Source: Holacanthus passer
Lineage: Eukaryota > Chordata > Actinopteri > Pomacanthidae
NCBI GenBank assembly: GCA_025331565.1
Contig: JAFREQ010000062.1
Coordinates: 1,088,501 to 1,152,500, forward strand
Reading direction: 5' to 3'
Length of the DNA stretch: 64,000 bases
Shown here: piece after piece, positions 49,200 through 62,186 of the stretch
Numbering within the stretch: the first letter of the stretch is position 1
Layout of the letters: each line of letters opens with the position of its first letter
Made by a program: the position numbers and the translations under genes
Notes under the pieces: model-generated
Told to the model about the DNA's origin: nothing
What the model saw: the letters and a program-made list of their open reading frames with translations, nothing else
Database searches by the model: none

Positions 49200-52100
49200 A
49201 AGTTCCCCGAGTCGACAGAACTACCGTCACGCCTGGCAGCCACGTGTTAACATGGAGGCAGGTGCGACGGCTACAGGTTGTTTCTTAATTGGACCCGGGA
49301 GCAGAAGGGAGGAGAAGAGCCGGTCCGGATGAGTTTGATGGGAAAAGTTCGAGGCTTCCTGTGTCGGTGGTGAGACGCCGGGCGGTGGGTGGTTGAGGGG
49401 CTGGGCCTCGACAGAACGTGCAAACATTGAGCTTTATTTGTGGTTTATAGACCCTGCAGTTCTGTCGCTCTAGTCGTCCTGTGATTTGACTTTCTGTGCT
49501 GGGTTAACTCATATTGAGCCCATAATTATAATGTCACTTGTGCATGGTGTGCGATTTACCCTGCTGGATCTCCAAGATGCCCCATTCTCTCATTTTTCAG
49601 CTCTTGGAGGTATTTTGTTATTTAAGCGTAGATTTGTGTCCCATCTGTGAGTCTCAGTACCTCCCAAAGAGATTAGAGGCCAATTTCACAGCCGAGGATT
49701 AAGCTTCATCCCTGACTAAACTCATTTTTCCACCAATAGAAACCTTCATTGAGACAGAAAATTACTCTCAGACTTGTAGGAGCATTTATTTCTGTGATAC
49801 CACCCCCCACGCTCCTTCATAAGTTTGACAATCACTAATTATCCTTCAGCTTTCCCTGCAGCACTTTCATTATTTAGTTGCAAAGTTTTACAAGTGTTCA
49901 GAAGTACTTGCATGCTTTTCCAAAATTAGACGTTCGCTCTGTGTCAGAAAATGTTCTAAAGCAAGAAATTACAGCTTCTTATAAACCATATTTTTTAAGT
50001 ATATACAGAATCATATGCACTAAAGATATATAAAACAAAATGAATCTAAATCTAATCTATGTGTTGATAAAAAAGACACACACAGACTGGATGGTGGCAT
50101 TGTTTTCCACCATGAATAGTACTTTGGAAGACTTCGTCTCCTTGCGTTCCAGAGAACGGTGGAGAGCTCGTCCCCGGTGTCTGACGGCAGCGTGTCCGGC
50201 AGCATTAGGTTATCTGCTCTCCAGGGATTAACAGATTTTCTCTGGTCTGGAGGAATGTGTGAGAGCTGAACGGCTCCGGCAAAGTGGACAGCAGATCAGA
50301 CAACGCTCCGTATTCAGGAAGTCAGTCCTGCGAAGGTCTTTGGTATCTGCGTCTTCCTCTGATCGCTATGGTTATTCTGCACAAGAGATTATCTGTGTTT
50401 TTTGTGTTGTCTATGTTTTTCTAGCTGGAAATGAAAAATGCGATCATCATCTGAAACTGAAGGAATGAATGAGACAAATTCAGTAGTGTTAATTGGAAAG
50501 GTTTTTAGCAGTATGGATTTTAAAAGGCCTCTAGTAGCTTCCGAGCTTTAGACGTACAGACTCTTACTGTGTCAAAAGCCCAAACTTCTTATTATGTTGC
50601 TGCAGAGGCTCCAACAAAAATCCACAGTGGTCAAGCAAAAAAAAAGTTAATCCAGGCTTTAAAATTTGACACTGAAAAAACATGCATGCACACATTACTA
50701 GTTTAATATCTTGGAGCACGTAGTTTTCATTATAGTTTGTTCTTTACCATGAAATCATTAAGACACAGGATGAGATTACAGCTTCCATGATACGTTTAGT
50801 GACATGTGAAATCCATGATCAGCGTCTTTACCTCATGGATTTTCTGGTAGAGGACTTCGAGGGTCGAGAGCAGATGAAACTGACGTGTTGCTGCTGTTTC
50901 GGACTCCGGCTGTTCATTGATTGGTGAAGCTTCATGCTGCTGCCAGCGTTGAGTCGAGTCTACAACATTTTCGATCAGGTCTGATTATCCTCGGGTGCAT
51001 TTGGACTCGGACTGTCCTCGGATTCCTTTCACATCAGGTCCAAAGTTTTCCTCGGACCTTGTATCAGCACACTGACATCAGCCCTTGTTGTCAGTCTCAG
51101 ACTCACAGGTGTTTTGTCAAGCAGGGGTTAAATTTGGTTTCCTCTCAAAAGCTCCTTGTTTTTGCTTCATGTGCAGGAAATCCTTTTGAAACACGACCCA
51201 TGGGATCTGTGTGTCCACTGACATCCAGAAATCCAGATGTTGCAGAGTGCAGCATGTCCACTGGATTCACTTCATCTTCTTCAGACACGGATGCAGATTT
51301 GGCCTCAGTCTCCTCCTGCAGCTTGTCCAGATGACTCACCACGGCAGAATGCTTTTTGCCAAGTGTGATGTGGTTTCTCACGCTTCTCATCTGTGAAGGT
51401 GGTGACGTCAGTAACCAGCAGCCGGAGTGAATCTCACAGTGACGACATCGTGTCTTGTTGTTGTCTCAGGGGTGTGTTTTAGCAGCTGCTGGCACTTGTT
51501 GGTCAAGGTTCAGTTTAAGTAATTTTCTTGGAATGAAAGGCTGAAGTTCAGCAGTGTGATGTTCATACAAACTAACGCTCCAGGTGCTGTAAGATTTTCA
51601 ATCAACATTCATCTGATTTCCAAACATTGTCAAAGTTTCTACTTGTTCAGCTTCACAAAATGGCCTCTTTAGACCGAGTTTGTAACTTTGAAATAAACGC
51701 TTGACGATGAAATCATTTTGTAATTTCTGCGTTCCAGTTTCTCTGCAGTAATGGCTTGAGGTTTCCCCCCAGAATGAGCTTTATATCCTTTGTGAAAGGC
51801 CTGTTATTGCAACGTCTCAAATGGTTTTAACCCTTCAATTATACGTTCATGCCGCGGCTTAAGGAAACCAGAAAACAGTTTCGGTTTCAATCCTTTATTG
51901 ATTTGTCTTTTAGCCTCGAAGGAGCTGGATGATTGTGTGTTTTCATTTTGCTAACTAAACACTTGCATTGTTCCATATTTCTAATTCATTTGCTATGAAC
52001 TGATATTCTCCTTTTTCAAATATTGCACAGCTCATTTTGTAACTAAATCCCTCAAACAAACAAAGGCGACCTGGTACAGACGCTGCCACGGACTTGGCCT

Positions 52101-53650
52101 TGTCGCGTCTTGGAAAGAATTCCGGCGCTTTCCCCATGTATTTGTATTGTTCTTTGGCTTTGAGCGGAGCTAAATGTTTAACCACTAACCAACAACACTG
52201 ATTATTATTTGATTAAAGGACTACAGGGTAAGACTGCAGGAGGCAAATGAAATTAAAGAGCATAATAGAGCAGAACTAAATACCAAAACACTGGGCAGGC
52301 CTAATCCTCCCTCAGCACAACAATGTGGACGAGGAGGACGACTGTGGCCTGTTTGTATGGGGCTGTATACATACACATATATATGTGTGTTGTACTTGTA
52401 TACGTTAGAGGATCGAATGGCTGCCAAAGAGTAGATAATGGAAAAGAGGAAGAGGAAGATTCGAAATTGGAGTAGCCGGGGAAGAAGGACTGACTCTGAA
52501 TGTTGAACCGCAACCGACAAATCCCACTCTTGCCAAAGGTTAAAGTCGTTCTCCACTGATTTAGCAACGTACTCCAACAACAGCGTCGGACCCAAGATTG
52601 AACGTTATAAAATTAAAGTATTAAAGTTGATGCAGCCGAACCAGAGATTTAAGCGTCTTTTTAATTGTGTAAAATCAGTTTAAGAACTAATGTGCATCAG
52701 TTGTTTGACCAAACGTCTAAAAGCACATTTGCTCATGTAGAACTTAAAAAGGTTCAGTGGTGACTGTGTGAATTAAATACATATTATATTGTTTTGGGCA
52801 TTTTCTCCGCATCTCGTTTAACTTTGATTAAACATGTTCTGCAGCCTGTTGCTTTAACCTGTGGAGCCTTAAACTGTATTTTAAATGACAAAATATCAGC
52901 CAAAGGAAACATGTGAGGGATCAGATAGCACCAGCTGAAGTCAACATTGTTTTTATAAATGCAGATTGAAACCCTGAGTCAAGCGTCTGGCCCACACTCT
53001 TTGAGCATATTGGTGACAATCTGGACGGTCTAGCTGGGTTTTTTTTCTGAACAGGATGGCAGGGAGCTCCTATTGCATAACAGTCTGTATTATAGATTAG
53101 AAAAATGATAATAGAATTTTGGTATTTGCTCCAACTGACCTCAATCCCTGAATAAAATAAATCTGCCGTTGGACTGTGCTGCAGATGTTATCTATATGCA
53201 TGAGTGAAGACAAGGCAGCATCCGTCATAGTAAATGTTTGTTTGACTTATTAGATTTTTAAACTTATTAGTTTTTGGAGTTTGAATCATACAAGGGGCTG
53301 AAGATCAGGATCAGGAACACGACCCGAGTGCAGAAGGCAATGGGAGAGTTCAGTGATTTATTCAACACAGAAAGGTACAAAAGGTTTATGGGATACTATG
53401 GGATTCAACCCAGTCTTTTATTGATCCATATCTTTTGACTCCTTAATAAGAATAAAGTCTGATCTAAATGTGGAGATATATCGATTTTGATCGCTCTTGA
53501 CCTTTATTACTGTTTGATGTTTCCTTCTGTTGACTGGCAGTGATGTAGAAATGAATCACTTTATAAAATGATGGTTGCAGTGATGTAAAGTACACATGTA
53601 TACTCTGCATGGTCTTTGTACTGTATCTGAATCCTGTGTAATACAGTGTG
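49200..53650. other. Microsatellite-poor block of nhsl2 intron, candidate conserved non-coding sequence
   Basis: No CA, CT or GA tract longer than about 10 units occurs in this 4.4 kb, in contrast to the preceding 25 kb. Complex unique-looking sequence occurs around 49430-49830, 50080-50400, 51700-52220 and 52780-53110. No exon with start, frame and donor was found. A palindrome acacatatatatgtgt lies at about 52373-52388. That the block is functional is inferred from composition only. Confidence 0.35.
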
Positions 53651-55679
53651 AAGGCAGACAAAGCATATCAAGTGTCTCAGTGTGTTGAGATGTGGAGAGC
53701 TGTTGTTGCATCAGTGTTGCCTTCGGGGTGTTACCGCTCCAGGCGACGAGGGAGCTCTGTGGATTCAACCCCAAGAAAAAAAAGTTATTATTTTTTAAAG
53801 TTTTTGCTTTGTGCATCATTGTTCTGTCTAGTTTGTTTATTCCCACAACTGACACAGTCTTTCAGTCATTAACCCTTCCTCCCATTTTCTGTTTCCTCCC
53901 TTTCTACTCGTCTTGTTTTCTGTCCTTTTCTTTCTGGGCTCTGTCTCCGGGTGGACGCGAGCGTGTCATCCTGACACAGATGACGGATGGATGAATAAAC
54001 CCGTCTCCTCCGGGAGCGACTGAGGGAGAGGAAAGTGTAAAAGACACAAAGAGCTGGAGGAATGAAGTGAAGAAGGTGGCAGATGAAAGGAAGAAGGGAG
54101 GGAGGTGTAAAAACCGGGTGGTGGCAGAGACGAACGAAGACAAAGACGAGGGAAATGATAAAATGTAAGAACTGGAGGAAGATGGAGAGATGGTATAATA
54201 TCCAAAATGCCCCCCTGAATCCCCCCACCCGCCACCACGACCACATTATCTGTCCCAAACCAGAGTTATGTAACTTGATTGGGGTTCTGAGCCAGAAATT
54301 TCCTTATATAACCCACTCTCTCCACCGCAGTGTGACAACGGCTGAATTTTTTACTTCTGGTAATAATTGAAGGGTTTTATTTCAATTTTAGTGAAAAAGG
54401 GCTCAAAATATCCCTAAAATGATGAAAGAGAAGTTTTTTTTATTTCCTTATATAACTCTTTTGTCAGACCACTGCTGCTTGTTGTGTTCGTTTGTCTTGG
54501 GTTGAACAGTCAATTGGCAGAATTTTCTATTTTGTTCTTAATTGTTAATTTTACACTTCCTGTCTGACATAAGAATTTCATGTGGTCAAATGGTGAATCT
54601 GTTTCTTCCCAGTTAGAGTTGTTGGGTAAAGTCCGGTCATGTTGGAGTCTTTCATGTGTTTGGGCTCACACAGTCTTCATCACTTGGCCTTCGTACTTGA
54701 ACAAATGGACAAGCCTGGGAATGTTCTGCACACACACTGTTATCGCTCCAACACCCACAGCTGTTCATTCCTTACATGTCCGGTCATCTCTGAAATCAGA
54801 CTGTGTTAGAAATATGTTCAAACAAAGTATTTATGTAGAATTGCTTGAGAGACAGTTTCGGATTCTTCCCGTAGAAAAGCTTGTGGAAGCAGCTGCTCTC
54901 GGGTGGGAAAGTTCATCTGATCCAACCTCCAAACAAACTGTCTTAAAACGCTTGTTTTAAAGTTACAAATCTCACATTTTATAGCTTATTCAAGTATTTT
55001 TGATTAGAAGAACTTTAGGCCAACAAAGTTTTATCTAACCCGTAAAAATCAAACCAGAAATACACAAATAAATAAACACCACTTTATATTTTCAACTTCT
55101 CAGTGGGCTTTAAAAAGTCTTGTAAGGTTTTCTGTCTTAAAGCTACTAGATAATTCATGTAAAACATTAGATGGTATCATATAATTTCATGTACTATCAC
55201 AATGTTAAGTTGTTCCATCAGTGGAAAGCCGTGTTGTCTTGTGAGATAGAGGATTTGTCTGGGCCAGACTGTGGTGAGCAGAGCAACATTAATATATTAG
55301 AGTTCCTCCCACATTTTCTTATCAAACTCCAAACAGTAATCTGGCTCTGTGGGGGGTGGATTAGCAGATTAACAGCCTCCAGCGGCGCACGCACGCACAC
55401 ACACATTGAAGTATGCATGCACTAATGCAAACTTGCCTACATGCTGGCATTAATACGAGCTTAAGGCTGCAGGTGACAGTCTCTCATCTCCTCGTCAGAA
55501 TAAGCAGATAAGGAGAAAGAAGATGGGACAATATGTTGGACTTGGGCGAGAAGCAGGCGCAGGATGGAGGGATGACGAAAAGTCGCCTCGACAGCCAACA
55601 GAATATTTATGTCTTAAAATCTGAGCACTGAAAACTGTTGAATTAATGTTGACATAGACATGAAGTCAAACTCATTCTT
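53651..55679. other. nhsl2 intron, no gene seen
   Basis: A purine-rich + strand lies from about 54010 to 54190. A block at about 54674-54730 has a relative at about 56374-56431. The 126-residue frame at 54580-54960 matches no family I know. Confidence 0.5.
54674..54730 (+). repeat. Local dispersed repeat, copy 1
   Basis: The segment cttcatcacttggccttcgt and gaacaaatggacaagcctgg parallels the segment at 56374-56431 (cttcagcatttggcctcggg and gacaagtggacaagcctgga). In both, similarity fades into CA-rich sequence downstream. The family is not identified. Confidence 0.45.
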
Positions 55680-56180
55680 GGTTGGCTGAAGGTGGTGGCG
55701 TCCATCATGGTGGGTTTGGGGATGATGTGGGTCTTTTGGCTTCACCGACCTGTGACCTCAAGCCTGCACTTTGATGGTCAGAGGCCATATTACTCTGTCA
55801 GAAAGCGAAGGAGTACCTCAGGGTCTTGTTCATAGGTTAAGACAGAGCATGTGATCAACAGGTGGATCAGCTTCTATCAACACTACGGGAATATGTCGAA
55901 GTGGGAGCCGAGTTCCAGCCTTCATTTATGCTCATGCGCTTTGGACAAACTCACAGTGGCTGCTTCAAGTAAGCTCATCCTTCGAGGCAGAGTCGAGGAG
56001 CTCAGATATCCTGATGGGAGAACAGCTGCTCTTTTGTGTCGAATGGAGTCGGTCGAGGTGGTTTTGGTATCTGATTCTGAGCCTCCTGGACGTTTTTCTC
56101 TAAAGGTATTCTGGGCACATCCAACTGAGGGCAGACTGAGAGCACGCTGGGGGGATTACACATCCCAGCTGGTCTGAACT
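55680..56180 (+). mobile_element. Decayed non-LTR retrotransposon (LINE) fragment
   Basis: The sequence follows the C-terminal half of a reverse transcriptase ORF that I know as very common in teleosts. At 55718-55744 GDDVGLLAS corresponds to the polymerase motif (F/Y)ADDVVLLAS. Further pieces match around 55763-55810 (tttgatggtc, tactctgtcagaaagcgaag), 55850-55875 (gtgatcaacaggtggatcag) and 56083-56176 (cctcctggacgtttttctct, the encoded FWAHPTEGR, then ggattacacatcccagctgg). Frameshifts, stops and internal deletions show it is dead. Clade not assigned. Confidence 0.75.
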
Positions 56181-56373
56181 GAGGCCATTCAGAAACCCTT
56201 CATGCCTTGTACAAACATCTGCATTTGTTATGTTTCTCCACTCATTATACGCTTTTCAGTGTCTTTCCTTTTCCAAATATCATCTCTCCTCTTGCTGGCA
56301 CCTTGTGGTCTTCCCTCAGGCGTCCTCATCCCTCAGCCCTTCTGTCGTTGCCTCGGTTTTTGGGGTCGATGCT

Positions 56374-56431
56374 ATCTTCAGCATTTGGCCTCGGGTCACT
56401 GGACAAGTGGACAAGCCTGGAAAATCTTCAG
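56374..56431 (+). repeat. Local dispersed repeat, copy 2
   Basis: Relative of the 54674-54730 block, shortly after the LINE fragment. It is followed by (CA)n at about 56443-56467. Confidence 0.45.
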
Positions 56432-56610
56432 GATTAAACTGTACACACACACACACACACACACACAAAGTCTCACACTCATCCACACACACTGCGATCA
56501 CTGGAATACCTGCTGTTTATTATTCGAGTCTCACGATATCGGACTCAGACTTTACTTACAAGTGATACAATCAGAAAGAGAATTCTTACCTGCAGGATGA
56601 AGCATGAAAT

Positions 56611-56641
<31 letters not shown>

Positions 56642-59429
56642 CACGAAGGCAGGATTAAGGGCCGAGGATGGGTTTTAAAGACGTGGTGGTTGGCCAATAA
56701 ATAAATCTCTCTCTCGACCCAAAAATCGGCTGTTTTCCAATTTGGGACGCAGCTTTTGTCCCCAGTTGCACCATCTGTCCCCAATTAACTGGTCCTCAGT
56801 CTGAAATGTGTCTCTGTCAAACCCATAGAAACAAACATTTCTGTGTATGTGAGTTTTCTGTGCGATCTGTGTTCCTGTCCTCGCTCAGCAGGACTCATTA
56901 AAGAGCAGTTAATTACCCATAATCCATTGTGGGCCAGATGTCTGCTCTGTTGGAGTGTTCAGAAAATGTGTGTGTGTGTGTGTATTTGTGAGTCAATATT
57001 TGCCACCGTTTGTGTCGGCCTCCTCTTCTTCTTATATTTCTCCTCCTCCTCCTGCTTCCTGTCATTATTCCTGCAGACTTTTACAAACTTTTATTTCCTC
57101 ATCCGTGTTGCTCCACCTCTTTTCTTTCTGCCTCTTCCTCTCTGTGTTTCTGTTTCTCTGCCCACAAATCTGTTCATCCCTCCCTCTCCCTCCTCCCTCT
57201 TACTCTCTCACTTTGGTTCATACTCACTTGGACCCAGAGGGACTCAGACTTGTTGCAGCCTTCACAACACAAAGTTCGAATGCAAACCTTCTGTCTGACC
57301 CACTTTAAGGTACTGTACTCTTCTAATACAGCATGTGTGTGTTGGTGCATGTTTCACTGTGATTCTAGTTTCATGCATTGACAGTGTTGTGATACCGTCA
57401 CAGACTTTGAGCCGTGATAACTGGTTTGCTCGGTGATAATAGATGTTTTATAGCTTCATGGTTATTTCTCAGGTTGTTTATCTTGCGTAAGTGTTTAGTT
57501 TGCAACTTTCAGTTTTAACTGGGTCAAACATCTCAAGTTTATGGTTGCAGAGGAAAATCGTGATATTGTGCTGTTGCTCGATGTTGGACCAAGTAACCAA
57601 ACAAACCAAATTGCAAATACAGAATCATTTAATGTTGTTTTTTAAATCCAAGTTTTGTGCAAAATGGATGTTATTTCTAATCTATAATAATAAGTGTCAG
57701 TGGGATTTATTTTATTATTTTTTGTGACTATTGTTTGATTTTCTTGTGAATATCGTTTGATTGTAGAAGTGTTGAGTTTCAAACTTCTTTCTCGACCTTG
57801 TATTTGCAAACAGCATTTGATGAAACAGTCTCACCTGAAGGTGCATTTCTGAGTTGCTCTTTGATCGTCTGCATCATCTGCATCAGCACTTTTAAAGCTC
57901 CTCATGCTTGCTGGTTGTCGGACTGTGAAACCTGAAAGACTATCAGCCAAGCATTAAAATTCTGCTGGATCATCATTTTGGATTTGCTTGTAGAAGCAAA
58001 GTAAACACTCGCCATTTTTTTTTCAACTTCAGTGAACTTAAACATACAAATTCATACTGTTGACCTGAGTCCAAATGTTCCATCTCCTTTAACTCACTCA
58101 CTCAATATTCAGTGAAAATTTAGGACAGAATTCAAATCCAGTGGAAGCTGGATTAACCAAGTTTGGCTGAAGCACTTCAGTGGCCTCACCAGCCGCTAAG
58201 AAGAAGAAATGTAGTTCATGGCCGTCGTCTTTCTTTGAGGATTAAGTCGGTAAAATTCAGTCACCTCTCGCTGTCAACCTGATTTTTTCCTGGTGCAACT
58301 TTAAACACACTCATCTAAGTAAAATGGAAGAAATCCGTCTGTCTGTTTGTTTGTCCTTCGATTTCCTCCACAACCATTCATCGAATCGACTTGACGCTCG
58401 GCGGGCGTCTCGCTGAGGAAGTGCAGCGTGGAGTGTAAAGCCCCTGCAGAGCCACGTTGTCTGAAACGGTGGGTCTGGAGCTTCAGCTCTGCAGCTCGAT
58501 CATAGTGAGAAAGCTGCGTGCATCAATACCGGAGGCCGAGCAATCGTCCCGTTCTGAACAAGCTGTTTAAAAGGTGCTGGAGAAGAGAAATCAAAGGTTT
58601 CACATATTTTCTAAAATCAGCAAGAGGTCTGCTTTCAAAAACAGCTTCCTGTCCTGGAATAACCGCAACACATCCAACCTTGAAGCAGCTCAGCTGGGAA
58701 AATGAAAAAGACATAAAAAAATGTTTAATTTAGTTGGAAGAATCTTTCTGAACTCCCAAACCAGATTTGTTTGCAAGCTCTTTGGAAAAATAAGGCGAAT
58801 TAAGCAGGTTTTTGCACCTGAACACGACGTCTGTGAAGCTGAAACAAAAAACAAATTGTTGTAATGAACCTTTCTCTCGCTTGTTTGAACCGGATCAACA
58901 GGTAAATCATATTTGGTGTCAGATTCCTTCCTGAGTCGCGGCTCTTTGAAGAGAGAATACCAATCACACAGAGCATGACGGAGGTAAACAGAGCTTGAAT
59001 ACTGTTGTTAAAGAGGAAGGAGAGAAAGCTTTTGTTTGTCTGGTTTTGATCCGTCCTTTCTCTCAAAGCAACCACAAGCTTATTATGAGAAGGTTTGGCT
59101 CGGCGTGCATTGTTTGCATGTTAGTTCAAGGTCGGGCTGCGTTTACGGCAGCGAGATAAGAGGACAGTAAATATTGTGGATGTGTCTGTGAGACTAAAGC
59201 GAGAAGAGAAGGAAAGTGAGATTTCTCATCAGGCGTGAGAACTGAAGTGATTTGATCTCGTGGACAGACAGAAACAAAAGGCTGAGACAGTAAAGAAGTG
59301 GTTCAGCGACAGAAGAACAGACTGTGATCGAACGAGCCGTCAGCACAAGAACCTGAAACAGTGACAAAGAGAGCAAACGTCCCTGTTATTCACTGTGAGA
59401 GCTGACAAGACGCAGCCGCTCGCGTGAAA
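56432..59429. other. nhsl2 intron, no gene seen
   Basis: CA tracts lie at about 56443-56467 and 56609-56644, GT at about 56968-56982, and a pyrimidine-rich stretch at about 57020-57220. From 57.3 to 59.4 kb there are almost no simple repeats and no recognised elements. Confidence 0.55.
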
Positions 59430-59700
59430 TTGATGCCGCCGACTTAACGAGATGTTCTGAAAAACGGCCGGCGAAACGGCAGATCAGCAGGAAGGGCTCG
59501 CTCTCTCTAACGGTTCCCCCTCCGGGCCTCGGCGGCCTTACGTAAGCGGCGGGATCGAATGCAGGCGAAAGCTGAAAGCGATCTTTGTGGGAGGCCCGGG
59601 GATGAACCTGGATTAGTGATGGTTTAGGGATATTTGTAATAGGGAATCCCGGGAGATTTCGCTGTGCAAATATGTTCCTCATATGCCAGGGAACATTAAC
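59430..59700. promoter_or_regulatory. Candidate conserved non-coding element in nhsl2 intron
   Basis: The sequence is compositionally complex and GC-richer than its flanks, with no long frame. It contains the 10-base palindrome CTTACGTAAG (59537-59546), a C/EBP-PAR bZIP type site. It also contains ggcggccttacgtaagcggc, a gtgcaaatatg octamer-like motif near 59662-59672, and tttgtaatagggaatcccgg. The density of distinct motifs suggests an enhancer. No alignment was possible. Confidence 0.35.
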
Positions 59701-59774
59701 CGCTCATTGAGAGAGGAGAAGGCGAACACATGCTGGAAGACGTTGGCTCTGTCGCTTGTGTTAGCAGCCACCTG

Positions 59775-59805
59775 TTTAAGTGTCCTTGAGCAAGGCGCTG
59801 GATCA
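59775..59805 (+). mobile_element. Short fish repeat scrap
   Basis: The segment taagtgtccttgagcaaggc plus gctggatca corresponds to the widespread teleost repeat line 'gtgtccttgagcaagacactgaacc'. Only about 30 bases remain. Confidence 0.5.
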
Positions 59806-61089
59806 CGACCAGCTCCTCTGAGGCTGTTCTCGCCGTGTAGAAGAAGGAATGTCCTCCAGCATTTTGCATCTTAGCCATTCTACATATAAAGAGTTAAATA
59901 TCTCAACAGCTGTTGGATTGCGATTACATTTGATAATGATGGTCATGGTTTCCTGAGGATGTGTCTTAATAACTCTAGTGATCATCAGCCTTTTACTTTT
60001 TAGTGAAACGTCTGGACAAATATCTTGTCATGCAATTTGTTTCACACATTCATGTTCCCGTCAGGATGAGCCGTAACAACTTCGTTCACTTTGTTCACTA
60101 CTTTTGTTTAAGACCACATATAAACAGAACCTCAGCTGTACTTTGTGTTAATATTGCAAAATGCCAACACGCTAAACTGACATGGTGAACACGTCAGACA
60201 TCAATCAAAGTTGTCGCCCTTGATGAGGTTTTAAAAGCAAACTTCTCCAGAGTCAGTCTGACCTGTAAAGAACAAACATCATCTGTCCTGCAAGACGCAA
60301 CCAACAGGACGTATTGATCCTGATAAAGACGAGAATAATCAGGAGATGAGCTACCAAGTCATTTTTCTCGGTTACTTCATTTCCCTGGAAGAAAACAGGC
60401 GGAAGTCATTGTGCTGGAATCTCATCTTCATTTCCTAAATTTTGATCCTATCAGCCGAGAGAAATGAACGTGACGCGAATGAGAGGTCGACCGATCAGAA
60501 TTGCAATCAGTGCAGGTTTATTTTAGAATTCTTATTTGTCACGATGGCTTCGGTGCATGAAGTAAAACCTGCTAAACTCGCTGAGACGTGACATGAGATA
60601 ATGATCATCCGTGACTTCAGTGGAAGAAGTGTCTCTTTACACATGAATCTTTTTTAGCTTCATAGATTGAAGAATCTTACGTAACTGGAATAAACAACAT
60701 ATTTGACTTGTTTGTGCATCTTTGTGTGAGGAAAACTTTATTTGAAAAGAGATAAAAGATGATCTCATATCAAGATAAAGAGTCTTTTTAATAGATTTAG
60801 TACCTGGTGATTTTACTTGATAAACATTTGTGGAAAACATGATTAATGCAGCAATATTTGAAATAAACAACATTGATTTTTGTCCTCGGGAATGGATGTA
60901 GGTCGATGTCTTAAAAAATAACCCCTGACTTAAAAAACAGACTACGATTTGCAAAATCTTCACGCCGGCACTAAATCTGGTCGTGCTGGCGCAATGTCTT
61001 TTTCTAGACTCGATATTTTAAGGCACAGCTCTGCAGAGCGTTCAGCACCTTCTTCTATCAGCTGTTTATCAGGATGTGTGATGCAGCCT

Positions 61090-61163
61090 GGAAGAGGAGG
61101 AGGAGGAGGAGGAGGAAGAGGAGGTGACAAGACAGAGCTGGAGGAGGAGGAGGAGGAGGAAGG
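61090..61163. repeat. Interrupted (GGA)n microsatellite
   Basis: Two runs of GGA units separated by tgacaagacagagctg. The G-rich strand could stack into a quadruplex-like structure. Confidence 0.9.
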
Positions 61164-61659
61164 CAAGAGCAGATTTATGATGGCAGCAAGTTCACTCTCA
61201 GATCAATACAAAGACAGAGAGAGAGAGAGTCTGCGGCTGTGGATGAATTGTTTAACCTCAAGTAATATTCTGCAGTTTGCTGCACGAATTCATCTTCACT
61301 TAATGTCGTTAATATAACAACAAAACAAATCTATCTCCAAATGCATCCGAACAAGACGAGAGCAGAAAGTGAAAGAATAAATTATTGAGGTCAAAAATGA
61401 CACTGATGGAAAATCCTACAATTTACTTTGTCACTTAAAGGAAGAGAAGCAGCTTTATAAGAGGAAAATCTAATTTTATATCATAAGTGCAAAGTCAATG
61501 TTATGTATCGTCGTATAGGCAGAATAATATGATGCTCAGGGAAAGATGGAGAGAAGAGGAGGTGAAGAGTTTTGGGAAATGAGTCGAGAAGAGCGAGGAC
61601 AAGAACGGCCTCGAGTGCTCTTTACTGTCTGTTCCTGCCAAATGGACACGACTGACACG

Positions 61660-61660
<1 letters not shown>

Positions 61661-61694
<34 letters not shown>
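61661..61694. repeat. (TG)17 microsatellite
   Basis: An uninterrupted TG tract of 34 bases. Confidence 0.96.
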
Positions 61695-61696
<2 letters not shown>

Positions 61697-62186
61697 TACA
61701 CATAGTGATGACCTGAACAAGGTTTTAACCAGCACAGTGAGGACATTTTGGAGAGACTTGGTTTTAAATGTTGGATGCATGTGGATGATGTGTTTTGTCA
61801 GTGAGGGTCCTCAAAAGTAAAAGTGTGTGTGTGTCTGTCACCTGTGGTTTAACAGACAGATGTGTTGAGTAGATAAAAGGAGGAAGAGGAGGAATGAAAG
61901 GAGAAAAGGGTGTGTGTTCATACTTCTCTGATACATCCTCACCGTTCATCAACCCTCCTCCTCTCCTCATTCTGCATTCTCCCCATCCCTCCCTCACCCT
62001 CTCAATCTCCTTCCCTGCGACGCTCACTTCACTTTCAATTTCTCTCCCTCCGCCTGAACCCACCCGCTCTCACCATCTTCATTTATTCATTCCTCTGACT
62101 CTTGTTTTTCTTCCTTCTCTTTCCACCTCCGTCGCTCCCATGCAGTCTTTCTCCATCACTCTTGATTCTCTCTCTGCAGTTAAACT

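Larger units (their letters stand above)
59806..62186. other. nhsl2 intron, no gene seen
   Basis: It contains an imperfect (GGA)n tract (61090-61163), a (GT)n tract (61661-61694) and a pyrimidine-rich + strand at about 61925-62170. Open frames are composition artefacts. Confidence 0.55.

Noticed and set aside
53904..54258. Overlapping minus-strand frames
   Set aside because: Caused by a purine-rich + strand that lacks stops in the complement.
54580..54960. 126-residue + frame
   Set aside because: No family match from memory. Part of it is a locally repeated block, so it is more likely chance or repeat-derived.
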